From: JANPJV01 sp031425695
Lineage (GTDB): Bacteria > Pseudomonadota > Gammaproteobacteria > Xanthomonadales > SZUA-5
Reading direction: 5' to 3'
NCBI GenBank assembly: GCA_031425695.1
Contig: JANPJV010000055.1
Location: 1 to 24,492 of the forward strand
DNA length: 24,492 bases
The position numbers and the translations under genes were made by a program. The notes below the pieces were generated by a model. That model had not been told where the DNA came from. It saw only the letters and a list, made by a program, of their open reading frames with translations, and ran no database searches. Below are positions 8,166 to 15,292 of this stretch, in pieces (positions within the stretch are counted from its first letter, which is position 1; the number at the start of each line of letters is the position of its first letter).

Positions 8166-8323
8166 TAGCCGGTCCGATCCAGGGTGGGCCCGTTGTCGGC
8201 GGCGCGGGTACCGGAGCGCGGGCTTTCGATGGGTTTGCACCATGCGCGGGCGCTGGTTGGCCCACAGCGAAAACGTCCGCGCGCAGCGCAGACCCACCAC
8301 CAGCGAGAAAGCGCGCTGCGCCC
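8164..8323 (-). repeat. 160-bp dispersed repeat, copy B
   Basis: This is the second copy, offset 217 bp from copy A. In minus-strand orientation it starts 25 bases after the stop codon of the SH3-domain gene. The GTCTGCGC-TGC-GCGCGGAC hairpin is intact. Placement just after a stop codon, in the direction of the gene, matches the partial copy at the right edge of the window. Confidence 0.9.
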
Positions 8324-8348
8324 TATGGATTCCCCGGATCGCCACGCG

Positions 8349-8732
8349 CTAGCGGTCACATCGCTCGACGCAGCTGGCGGGGATCCAACCTGCCCTGCCT
8401 GCCTCGTCGATCACGCGGAGCCAGCCAGAAAACTCCTCGATCAGGCGGACGCAGCTCCCAATTTCGACGTCCAGCTCGCGCGCGCTGTAGGGCCGCAAGG
8501 CGACCGCAGATCCTTGGCCGGGTCCAAAAAACGCGCGCGGCACCCAGCCGGCATTCCCGTCGTCAGCCTGTGCCCATTTCCAACCGGGAAATTCGCCGTC
8601 ATCGGGTCGATCATGAAAGCTGACGCGAGTGCCGGTGTCGACTTCGATTGGCTGGTGATACTGGGTGCGATAGGACGCAATGACGCGCATCGCATCGACT
8701 TTCTCGCCAGCAATCGGCACGGCAGTCTCCAA
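8349..8732 (-). CDS. Two-SH3-domain protein
   Basis: The longest frame starts at a TTG (8732) and gives 127 residues. An ATG at 8690 gives 113 residues beginning MRVIASYRTQY and is a reasonable alternative; neither has a strong ribosome-binding site. Two tandem SH3-type units are visible. The first is about residues 15-70 and ends in NAGWVPRAFF. The second is about residues 76-124, begins ALRPYSARELDVEIG (like the ALYDY motif) and ends in AGWIPASCVE. Small bacterial proteins of two variant SH3 domains without signal peptide are known, and their partners are generally unknown. It has no operon partner. The stop codon is followed after 25 bases by a 160-bp repeat in the same direction. Confidence 0.8.
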   Translation of the reverse strand: METAVPIAGEKVDAMRVIASYRTQYHQPIEVDTGTRVSFHDRPDDGEFPGWKWAQADDGNAGWVPRAFFGPGQGSAVALRPYSARELDVEIGSCVRLIEEFSGWLRVIDEAGRAGWIPASCVERCDR

Positions 8733-9166
8733 GTCAGTCCACGGGCGTCGTCAGTCGCGCCTTTCGCGGCTTGAAATCCCTTTGGACGCCGACTATCGGC
8801 GCGTGAATTCGGCCTTGCAAGAAGCTGGGGTCCGAGGCGCGAGCTCGACGCCGCCTCCGCACGCATTGGCCCGGCAGGTGAGCAGTTGCCAGCCTGCGGG
8901 GCCGTAGCGTGGCTCTGAGCGCGCGTCGAGCCGGGTTGAGCTGAGATATCGATCGCGTCAGCGCCGCGTTGCGATACGTGGCGAGACGCGGCGCTGGCGC
9001 GATCATCTGCTGGCGGACACCGGTCACCACGCGCGCTCAGACCCACGCTACATTCGCGGCGCGGCTTCTAAAGTCGTGACGAAGCCGAGCGCCGCACTTG
9101 CCTCCCTTGCCGCGCTGTGATCTTTTCCCGCATCAATGACCTCCGTCATTCCTCGCGAGACAAGAC
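8733..9166. other. Intergenic region with large palindrome
   Basis: These 434 bases lie between the divergent SH3 gene (-) and gamma-glutamyltransferase gene (+). The open frames here are low-complexity and Arg-rich and look like GC-driven shadows. The main content is the nested inverted repeat at 8904-9051. I found no convincing promoter hexamers. Confidence 0.55.
8904..9051. repeat. Nested inverted repeat with GTAG ends (REP/BIME-like)
   Basis: The outer arms 8904-8926 and 9029-9051 are reverse complements over 23 bases with one mismatch, and each arm begins, reading inward, with GTAGCGTGG. Inner arms 8951-8970 and 8985-9004 pair over 20 bases with two G-T pairs and a 14-base loop. Each outer arm can also fold on its own: GGCTC...GAGCC on the left, and GGTC...GACC on the right read on the minus strand. 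A GTAG head followed by a stem-loop is typical of REP elements in Pseudomonas and Stenotrophomonas, and two facing units would form a BIME-type pair. No RAYT transposase is in this window. Confidence 0.75.
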
Positions 9167-10894
9167 GTGAACAAGCGCACCTATCGAGCAGTGATCGTCG
9201 CGGTTCTGGTCACGCTTGCCGCACCCCATGCGTTTGCGGCCTCGGTGGCTCCGGTGGCCGCCGAACACGGCATGGTCGTCACCGCGCAGCACCTGGCAAC
9301 GCGCGTCGGGGTCGATGTCCTGAAGCGCGGCGGCAATGCGGTCGATGCCGCAGTCGCGGTGGGCTACGCGCTCGCGGTGGTCTACCCGGCGGCGGGCAAC
9401 CTGGGCGGCGGCGGTTTCATGACCCTGCACCTGGCTAACGGCCGGCAGACCTTTATCGACTTTCGCGAAATGGCGCCGCTGGCCGCACGCGCAGACATGT
9501 ATCTCGACGCGGCCGGCAATGTCATTCCCGGCCTGAGCACGCTCGGACACAAGGCCGTTGCCGTGCCCGGCACCGTGGCCGGATTGGAATTGGCGCTCGG
9601 CCGTTACGGCACGCTGCGCCGTGCGCAATTGATTGCGCCGGCGATCGAGCTTGCAGAGCGCGGCTTCGCCCTGGATGCCGGCGATGTCCGGATGTTCGAG
9701 CCAGAGATCACTGCCCTGCTCTCCGCCGACCCCGTCAGCGCGGCGATCTTCCTCGACCATGGCAAGGCACCGCGCGTCGGCGACACGCTCAAGCAAAAGG
9801 ACCTCGCACGCACGCTCAAGGCGATTGCCCGCGATGGCGCAAAAGGTTTCTACCGCGGTCGCGTCGCCGACGCGCTCGTCGCCGCCAGCCGTGCCGGAGG
9901 CGGCCTGCTCACCACTGCTGATCTGCGCCAGTACCGTGCAATCGAACGCGCACCGCTCACCTGCGACTACCGCGGCTACCAGATCGTCTCTGCCCCGCCA
10001 CCCAGCTCCGGCGGCGTGACTGTTTGTCAGATCCTGACCATTCTCGAAGGCTATCCGCTCGCCGAGCTCGGCTTCCATTCGGCGCAGTCGGTGCACTACC
10101 AGATCGAAGCCATGCGCCACGCCTACGTGGATCGCAATTTCGAGCTGGGCGATCCGGCCTTCATCGACAACCCGGTGGCGCGACTGCTGGATCGCGGCTA
10201 CGCGACGCGGATTCGCAGCCACATCCGGCCCGACCGGGCGGGCGTCTCCAGCGACATCCGGATCGGCGTGGCGCCGCACGAAGGCAGCAACACCACGCAC
10301 TACTCGATCGCCGACGCGGCCGGCAACGCGGTGTCCGTCACCTACACACTGAATGACTGGTTCGGCGCCAAGGTCACGGCCGCGGGCACCGGCGTGCTGC
10401 TGAACAACGAGATGGACGACTTCACGGCCAAGGTCGGCGCGCCCAACATGTATGGGCTCGTTCAAGGCGAGGCCAATGCGATTGCACCCGGCAAGCGCCC
10501 CTTGAGCTCGATGAGCCCGACCATTGTCACCCGCGAAGGCAAGCCAGTGCTGGTGCTGGGCACGCCGGGTGGGAGTCGCATCATCACTGCAGTGACGCTG
10601 ACTTTGCTCAACGTGATCGACTACGGCATGAACATCCAGGAAGCCGTCGATGCGCCGCGCTTCCACCACCAGTGGATGCCCGATGCGACCTACGTCGAGG
10701 ACTACGCGCTCTCGCCGGACACCCGCAAGATCCTGCTCGACTGGGGCCATACGCTGATCGAGCCACCGCTCGAAAACCATCTAGCCGCGATCCTGATCGG
10801 CGCCCCTTCCCTGCGCGCGGCCCCGGTAGCCGGCAAGCGCTTCTTCGGTGCCAACGATCCGCGCCGCAACTCGGGGCTGGCGCTGGGGTATTGA
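9167..10894 (+). CDS. ggt: Gamma-glutamyltransferase (periplasmic, self-processing)
   Basis: This 575-residue protein starts at a GTG and has a signal peptide (about 1-25, ending AFAAS). It cleaves the gamma-glutamyl bond of glutathione and related compounds by hydrolysis or transpeptidation in the periplasm. The family N-terminal block is present (VLKRGGNAVDAAVA, then GNLGGGGFM) with the substrate-binding FRE at 99-101. The autoprocessing site is NTTHYS, where Thr376 should become the nucleophile and first residue of the small subunit. NNEMDDF (413-419), PGKRPLSSMSPT (441-452, oxyanion Ser pair) and GTPGGSRI (465-472) follow. Length and order match the family, and nothing essential appears missing. 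It is transcribed alone and converges on a lipoprotein gene 39 bases away. The upstream region holds the GTAG palindrome. Confidence 0.95.
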   Translation: MNKRTYRAVIVAVLVTLAAPHAFAASVAPVAAEHGMVVTAQHLATRVGVDVLKRGGNAVDAAVAVGYALAVVYPAAGNLGGGGFMTLHLANGRQTFIDFREMAPLAARADMYLDAAGNVIPGLSTLGHKAVAVPGTVAGLELALGRYGTLRRAQLIAPAIELAERGFALDAGDVRMFEPEITALLSADPVSAAIFLDHGKAPRVGDTLKQKDLARTLKAIARDGAKGFYRGRVADALVAASRAGGGLLTTADLRQYRAIERAPLTCDYRGYQIVSAPPPSSGGVTVCQILTILEGYPLAELGFHSAQSVHYQIEAMRHAYVDRNFELGDPAFIDNPVARLLDRGYATRIRSHIRPDRAGVSSDIRIGVAPHEGSNTTHYSIADAAGNAVSVTYTLNDWFGAKVTAAGTGVLLNNEMDDFTAKVGAPNMYGLVQGEANAIAPGKRPLSSMSPTIVTREGKPVLVLGTPGGSRIITAVTLTLLNVIDYGMNIQEAVDAPRFHHQWMPDATYVEDYALSPDTRKILLDWGHTLIEPPLENHLAAILIGAPSLRAAPVAGKRFFGANDPRRNSGLALGY

Positions 10895-10933
10895 GCGCCG
10901 TTCAGCGTCGGACCATTGCGGCACGGTAGCAAG

Positions 10934-11734
10934 TTATCGGGTCGACGCCGGCGGCGCGGCCAGGTGCAGGCCGGCGAGTACCCGGGAGGTATCGACTTGC
11001 AATTGCTGGTCGCCCTGCGCGGTGCGGTAGTGGAAGGTGATGTGGCGGGGCGATGGGGTGATCGGGAAGAACGCGTCGAGAAGGATGTCGGCGCCGGCGG
11101 GGATCGCCACCGGAAGCGGCGTGGTCCGGCTCTGGATGCGGGTATCCACCTTGCGGTTGTTGACGATGCGCACAATGCCCACGCCGATCAGGACGGGAGC
11201 CGCGAGGATGAGCCCGCCGGCCGCCGCGGCGGCGCCGCCGCCGGCTGCGCCGCCAGCACCGAGCACGGCGCTGGTGGCCGATGCGACGGCCGCCCCGTAA
11301 CCCACCACGCCCGCCCCCACCCCGGCAATCAGCAACCCGGTGCCGCCCCGGCCAGCCGCTACCTTGATCCCGGATCGGCGGTAGCGTTTCGCGGTGAGCT
11401 TGCTGGCTCGGACCAGCTCCGCGCGGTCATCCAGCGCGACGGCGGTGTGGCCTTGCGAATCCGTGACTTCAACCGCGCGGAGCTCGACGGCGCCAACGGA
11501 CACATTGCGCACCAGGATCAGATACTCATCCCAGTCGCCGTTCTTGGCCCACGCGCCGGGGCCATTGCGCACGATGACGAAATTGAGTTGTGCAGCCAGG
11601 GTGGCATCCTCGGCCACCGCGATCGGCAACTCCCGTTGGGGAACCGGTGCGGCGTTCTTGAGGAGCTTGGTGCCGCCGCAAGCGAAGAGCGCACAGCTTG
11701 CGACGCAGAGCAGGAACAGCCGATGCGGTGTCAT
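10934..11734 (-). CDS. Predicted lipoprotein with Gly/Ala-rich hydrophobic segment
   Basis: The start at 11734 gives 266 residues. It is chosen over a longer frame because it is preceded by AAGGAA and begins a lipoprotein signal peptide, with lipobox LFAC at 16-19 (lipid-modified Cys19). A beta-rich part follows (LNFVIVRNGPGAWAKNG and DEYLILVRNVS). Next is a long glycine/alanine stretch at about 130-185 (GTGLLIAGVGAGVVGYG, then AAGGGAAAAAGGLILAAPVLIGVGIV) that could enter the membrane or resemble glycine-zipper proteins. The C-terminal part is again beta-like. I do not recognise a named family. It follows the CorA-like gene on the same strand after 86 bases, so they may share a transcript. 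Confidence 0.75.
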   Translation of the reverse strand: MTPHRLFLLCVASCALFACGGTKLLKNAAPVPQRELPIAVAEDATLAAQLNFVIVRNGPGAWAKNGDWDEYLILVRNVSVGAVELRAVEVTDSQGHTAVALDDRAELVRASKLTAKRYRRSGIKVAAGRGGTGLLIAGVGAGVVGYGAAVASATSAVLGAGGAAGGGAAAAAGGLILAAPVLIGVGIVRIVNNRKVDTRIQSRTTPLPVAIPAGADILLDAFFPITPSPRHITFHYRTAQGDQQLQVDTSRVLAGLHLAAPPASTR

Positions 11735-11820
11735 GTGCCATTTCCTTGGTCGAGGTTCGTCCGCGTCTACCTGAGAGGAAGATTGCGCGGTGTCAACGCC
11801 CACAATCGAATCGGCGGCGC

Positions 11821-12579
11821 TCACTTGCCTAGCGGCGACCGTGCGCTCTCCGCCGGCGGCGTGGACGACAGCCATCCCTTTGCGAACATCCCCAGCATCA
11901 GGCCACCGACGAACACGAGCCAGAACGCAATCAGGGGCACGTCCTCGAGACCACTGTGCAGGTTCATGCCGAATACCGCCGCGACGGTCATCAGCGGAAA
12001 AGTCATCGCGGCCAGTATGTTGAGCTTGTGCTGCGCACGATTGCCGATCTCGGCCGCGCGCGTCTGTGCCTCCGCACTTCGCGCGATGCGAAAATCCAAT
12101 GCCTGACGCGCATCGGCGAGCAGCAACTCGAAGCCGCGAGCGATTTCGACGCTGCGGTCGCGCATGTCGATGAGGAAGACATCGTTGCCGAGCGACTCGC
12201 GGGCCGTCTGCAGTGCCGCCTTCATATTGCCAGAGGCCCGCGCCAGTGGAATCAGCCGGTCGATCACCGCAAATAGCGTGTCGATGTCGCTCGCCTTTTC
12301 GAAGCGCGTTTCGAGACCGTCCAGCAAGGTCCGATATTCATCAAGAAAATTGTTCAGCGCGCGCTCGCCGTGTTCGCGCCCTTCGTGCAGCCATGTTCCA
12401 TCGCGCTGTCGAAAGTAGACCTCGTGCTCGCGCTCGTTGCTGTCTGGCTTCGGCGGCGCGTGCAAGATCAGCAGCAATTGCCCCGCCTCGACAATCGCAC
12501 GCTGCGCCCCCCAACTTTCACTGCCGAGGCGTGCCGTGATTTCGGCAGGAAGAGTCCATCTGTACTGACTGCGCGCCAT
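11821..12579 (-). CDS. CorA-like membrane protein
   Basis: I start at the ATG at 12579 (252 residues) because GGAG lies just upstream; an ATG at 12606 is possible. The first ~180 residues are soluble and helical with a long charged helix (IARGFELLLADARQALDFRIARSAEAQTR, broken here only for naming). Two closing transmembrane helices lie at about 187-205 and 216-234. The first ends in AVFGMNLHSG, matching the GMN signature of CorA magnesium/divalent-cation channels at 204-206. The protein is shorter than typical CorA (about 310-320 residues), mainly in the N-terminal domain, so transport activity and ion are uncertain. It is divergent from the helix-turn-helix gene, and both starts flank two palindromes, suggesting shared control. 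The lipoprotein gene lies downstream. Confidence 0.75.
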   Translation of the reverse strand: MARSQYRWTLPAEITARLGSESWGAQRAIVEAGQLLLILHAPPKPDSNEREHEVYFRQRDGTWLHEGREHGERALNNFLDEYRTLLDGLETRFEKASDIDTLFAVIDRLIPLARASGNMKAALQTARESLGNDVFLIDMRDRSVEIARGFELLLADARQALDFRIARSAEAQTRAAEIGNRAQHKLNILAAMTFPLMTVAAVFGMNLHSGLEDVPLIAFWLVFVGGLMLGMFAKGWLSSTPPAESARSPLGK

Positions 12580-12670
12580 GGGCCGCTCCGAGGTGACTGC
12601 GACCATGCTGCGCAAAGCGGGGCCGCAGTGCAAACGCAGCAGTCGGTCGGGCGCGCGAATCGAACGGCTG

Positions 12671-12690
12671 CCGTCAATATATGTTGACGG
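12671..12690. promoter_or_regulatory. Palindrome 1 (likely operator) in divergent promoter region
   Basis: CCGTCAA and TTGACGG are inverted around TATATG. The right half contains a -35-like TTGACG (12684-12689) for the plus-strand gene, and the AT core could supply a -10 for the minus-strand CorA-like gene. The half-sites match those of palindrome 2. Confidence 0.65.
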
Positions 12691-12700
12691 ACAGATTCCG

Positions 12701-12718
12701 CGTCAACTATTGTTGACG
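12701..12718. promoter_or_regulatory. Palindrome 2 (likely operator) just before the HTH start codon
   Basis: CGTCAAC and GTTGACG are perfect inverted 7-base arms around TATT, ending two bases before the ATG at 12721. Its core overlaps a -10-like TATTGT (12708-12713), 18 bp after TTGACG at 12684. On the minus strand its left half reads TTGACG, with TATATT 19 bp further on. A protein bound to both palindromes would block both divergent promoters. Confidence 0.65.
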
Positions 12719-12720
12719 AC

Positions 12721-12927
12721 ATGAATCTGACACGCAGTCTTCCAGACCCGAACGACATCCCAACGGCCCTCGCGGCGGTGGTCGCCCTTCGGCTGGCGGC
12801 CGACGACTATGAGGCGCGCGTCGTGAGGTTGGCGCTGCAGCGTGGCTGGACGTGGTCGCAGATCGCCGAAGCCCTTGGCGTCTCGAAGCAAGCCGCTCAT
12901 CGAAGGCTCTCTCACCTGAAAGATTGA
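12721..12927 (+). CDS. Small helix-turn-helix protein
   Basis: This 68-residue protein has an acidic helical N-terminus (about 12-40) and a clear helix-turn-helix at 44-63 (TWSQIAEALGVSKQAAHRRL). That motif resembles the HTH (GxSWxxIGxxxGVTKQAAQKR) that, as I recall, accompanies Clp-N domain proteins in Actinobacteria. There is no ribosome-binding site: the ATG comes two bases after palindrome 2, and the predicted transcript start falls at about 12720, so translation may be leaderless. The Clp-N gene starts 23 bases later, supporting one transcript. It probably binds the two upstream palindromes and represses itself and the divergent CorA-like gene; this is inference from position. Confidence 0.85.
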   Translation: MNLTRSLPDPNDIPTALAAVVALRLAADDYEARVVRLALQRGWTWSQIAEALGVSKQAAHRRLSHLKD

Positions 12928-12950
12928 CCCAGCCAGCGAGGAAAAACCCA

Positions 12951-13490
12951 GTGTTCGTAACCCTGAAGAACAAGTTCAAAGACGTCGGTACGCTCTCAGT
13001 ACTTTGCAAGGAGGCAGAGCGGATCGCGCGCATTGACGGAAAGCAGGCGCCCGGCTCGGAGCACTTCGTGCTGGCTTCATTGGCCTTGCCGGACGCTACA
13101 GCCCGCGCTGCGCTGGTGCGCCTGGGTGCCAGTCCGGAAAGCTTCGCAGAGGCAATTCGCATTCAGTTCGAAGATGCGCTTCGGCATGTCGGGCTGACGG
13201 CGGGAGCCGATGCGGGCTGGGAATCTGCGAGCAGTCCCCCTGCTCCCGATGCCGCCAAACTCTTCCGCGCTGCTCCCTCGGGGCAATCCATGCTGCAGCG
13301 TATCGCTGCGACATCCGGTGTCCGCCAGGGGCGCGAGTTGCTTGCTGCCGACGTGCTGCTCGCCGCCGCTGAGGAAGAGTTATCGATTGCCGCCCGCGCG
13401 CTGCGCGTGCTGGATATTTCGCAACAGCAACTGATCCAGGCGGCCGATGGCGAGATCGCCCGCTATCTCCAGCACCGCGGCGCCGCGTGA
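12951..13490 (+). CDS. Clp-N domain protein without ATPase
   Basis: I choose the GTG at 12951 (179 residues) because GAGG lies upstream and the longer frame would overlap the HTH gene. Two Clp-N type repeats are visible. The first is at about 15-65 (LCKEAERIARIDGKQAPGSE, then HFVLASLALPDATARAALVRLG). The second is at about 110-165 (SMLQRIAATSGVRQGRELLA, then ADVLLAAAEEELSIAARALR). In ClpA/ClpB/ClpC this domain recruits substrates or adaptors to the unfoldase, but here no AAA+ domain follows. It may therefore act as a free adaptor or decoy for a Clp machine encoded elsewhere. It is co-transcribed with the HTH gene. The domain call is good; the role is inference. Confidence 0.8.
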   Translation: MFVTLKNKFKDVGTLSVLCKEAERIARIDGKQAPGSEHFVLASLALPDATARAALVRLGASPESFAEAIRIQFEDALRHVGLTAGADAGWESASSPPAPDAAKLFRAAPSGQSMLQRIAATSGVRQGRELLAADVLLAAAEEELSIAARALRVLDISQQQLIQAADGEIARYLQHRGAA

Positions 13491-13566
13491 CCTGAGGACC
13501 AGTGCGTGGTGTTCCGTGAATCCATGATCAATCGGTGTCCCTGGTTGGCGATGCACGCCGAGCGCC

Positions 13567-15276
13567 ATGAGTGAGCGCATGCCGGGAACGCCCCGCTCCC
13601 TTCAGGAGATGGACTTCGTCGCCGGCATGCGTGCATGCGCGGCGTGCGGTGACCGGTCGGCACTCAGATGGTCCAACGCGCGCAGTGGCACGGTCTGGCG
13701 CACGCACGCGAGGTGCCCGAGCTGCGGTGCCGAGCGGATCTATGTGTTCGCGTCCGACAAGGATCTCAGTGCGGTCCAGCCAGTGGAACTCGAGCTTGGG
13801 CCGGGCCCGTCGACGGTGTTCGAGGCACGCGAGCTGATCGCCGAAATTGCTCGTCTGGGCGCGATCCACACGACCGAGTTTGCCTGGGACCACATGGAGC
13901 GGCTGCAGACCGCATATAACGAGCTCGCCAAGCTTCAGCCGTCATGGCGAGTGGACGCGCAGCGCGCGCAGCTCGCTGGGCTGGTCAGGACGCGCGTGGC
14001 CGCGAAGCAGTCAGCGGCCGGCGACGAAATGCCGCCGCGCGGCTCGCTCGACGACGCAGCGCAGCGCGCGCACTGGGACTGGGTGCAGCGTGGGCGCACG
14101 GGGGCGGGCAGGTTCGACGTCGTGGGTGTGTTCGCGACCCGCGCCAGGCTCGATGGGGTCAAGGCCGCCGGCGGTCGCTTCGAGCGCGTCGACTTCCGTG
14201 ACTCGAGCTTCAATCTTGCCGATTGGAGCGAGACCGAGCTGATCCGGTGCACTTTCAGTGCGACCTCGATCAACTCGACCAAGCTCGTCGCAGCGCGGAT
14301 TGTCGACTCCCAATTCGAAGGCGCCGGTGGCGCGACGGCCAACTTCGAGCGCGCGAACATCTACGGGACTTCGTTCAAGCGAGCGCGCCTCGATGGCAGC
14401 TCGTTCCTGGGGGCCGCGGTCACTTCTTCGAGCTTTGAAGAGGTGCAATTCGGCAACACACGCTGGGACCGCGCCGCGTTTCAGCGCTGCAGTTTCCGCG
14501 GTGCGTCGCTCGAGCCCTCGCGCAAGCTGCCGCCCTCGACCATGCGCGGTACGGTATTCGAGCAGTGCGACTTTGGCGGAGCCGACTTCACCGGCACCGA
14601 CCTGCGTGGTGCTAGCTTCGATGGTTGCCACTTCGAGGGCGCGCACGGCGTGCCGAGGCAGACCGCGGGGCTCCTCGCCCGCGGTGGGGCACTCGACACT
14701 GACCGGCTGCTCCGACAGCTCCTGAAGCGCCTGGGCGTCGCCGAGATCGTGGCACAGCACGCCGCGAGAATCGTCGCCTTCGACCGCGCCCCGGGCGCCA
14801 GCGCACTGGCGGTGTTCGAGCTCGTCGGCAAGAAGGTCAGGTTGATCGGTCATACGCCATTCGAACACCGCAAGCAGCTGGTTTCGGCAGGGCTTGAGAT
14901 TGCGAGTACGGTCGGAACCACCGGCTTTGTGTGGGAATCACTGGCCGAGCGCTTCCGCGTTTTCACCACCGAGAGCATGCCGCTGGAGGTCACACGCACC
15001 GAGCTCAAGATGGCGGGAGTTCCGAGCCCGGTGGCGGACGTCAAAAGCGTTGGCCTCCTTCGCGATCCGGACCGCCGCGGCCGTCGCGGGGTCGTGGTGA
15101 GGACGCCGGATGCCAAGCCAGTGCGCTTGATCGTCGTCCAGGAGGATGACTGGCTCGCCTCCGAGAACCCGACGTACGCCGAGGAAGACGCACGCCGGGA
15201 CAGCCAGTGGGCGCACTTCCTGGCACGCGATCTCGCAGACTGGCTCGGCGTTCCCTTCGACGACGAGCCGAGCTGA
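13567..15276 (+). CDS. Zinc-ribbon/pentapeptide-repeat protein
   Basis: The protein has 569 residues. Residues 24-53 hold two Cys pairs (CAAC and CPSC) in a zinc-ribbon arrangement. A helical segment follows (about 85-150). Residues ~185-360 form a pentapeptide-repeat region with Phe/Leu every five residues (FERVDFRDSSFNLADW, ANFERANIYGTSFKRARL, CDFGGADFTGTDLRGASF), expected to fold as a right-handed quadrilateral beta-helix. The C-terminal ~200 residues are globular and not recognised; they contain VGKKVRLIGHTPFEHRKQL and end in an acidic tail. There is no signal peptide. The start is the first ATG of the frame, with weak ribosome-binding signal; an ATG at 13579 is possible. It follows the Clp-N gene by 76 bases on the same strand, so co-transcription is plausible. 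Pentapeptide proteins can mimic DNA or act as binding scaffolds; no specific role can be given. Confidence 0.85.
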   Translation: MSERMPGTPRSLQEMDFVAGMRACAACGDRSALRWSNARSGTVWRTHARCPSCGAERIYVFASDKDLSAVQPVELELGPGPSTVFEARELIAEIARLGAIHTTEFAWDHMERLQTAYNELAKLQPSWRVDAQRAQLAGLVRTRVAAKQSAAGDEMPPRGSLDDAAQRAHWDWVQRGRTGAGRFDVVGVFATRARLDGVKAAGGRFERVDFRDSSFNLADWSETELIRCTFSATSINSTKLVAARIVDSQFEGAGGATANFERANIYGTSFKRARLDGSSFLGAAVTSSSFEEVQFGNTRWDRAAFQRCSFRGASLEPSRKLPPSTMRGTVFEQCDFGGADFTGTDLRGASFDGCHFEGAHGVPRQTAGLLARGGALDTDRLLRQLLKRLGVAEIVAQHAARIVAFDRAPGASALAVFELVGKKVRLIGHTPFEHRKQLVSAGLEIASTVGTTGFVWESLAERFRVFTTESMPLEVTRTELKMAGVPSPVADVKSVGLLRDPDRRGRRGVVVRTPDAKPVRLIVVQEDDWLASENPTYAEEDARRDSQWAHFLARDLADWLGVPFDDEPS

Positions 15277-15292
15277 CGGTGATGATTACCGT
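15276..15292. terminator. Hairpin spanning two convergent stop codons
   Basis: ACGGTGA and TTACCGT pair over seven positions (one G-T) around a 3-base loop. The arms overlap the last base of the plus-strand stop (15274-15276) and the minus-strand stop (15286-15288). There is no T-tract; it may stabilise or end both transcripts. Confidence 0.35.

Larger units (their letters stand above)
7775..8348. other. Repeat-rich intergenic region
   Basis: These 574 bases hold two near-identical 160-bp direct repeats, a short tandem repeat between them, and about 170 bases that must carry any promoter of the small peptide gene. Open frames crossing the region do not keep the same frame in the two repeat copies (the offset of 217 is not a multiple of three), so I do not treat them as genes. 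Confidence 0.7.

Noticed and set aside
7622..8359. 245-residue minus-strand frame across both 160-bp repeats
   Set aside because: The two repeat copies are read in different frames and the composition is Arg/Trp/Ala-rich. Only the last 50 codons, with their own start and ribosome-binding site, look real.
8734..9030. Minus-strand 98-residue frame through the palindrome
   Set aside because: It is Arg-rich and its sequence is dictated by the inverted repeat; no domain and no ribosome-binding site.
9146..10780. Long minus-strand frame (544 residues) opposite gamma-glutamyltransferase
   Set aside because: The plus-strand frame is an unambiguous complete enzyme; the antisense translation has no recognisable motif.
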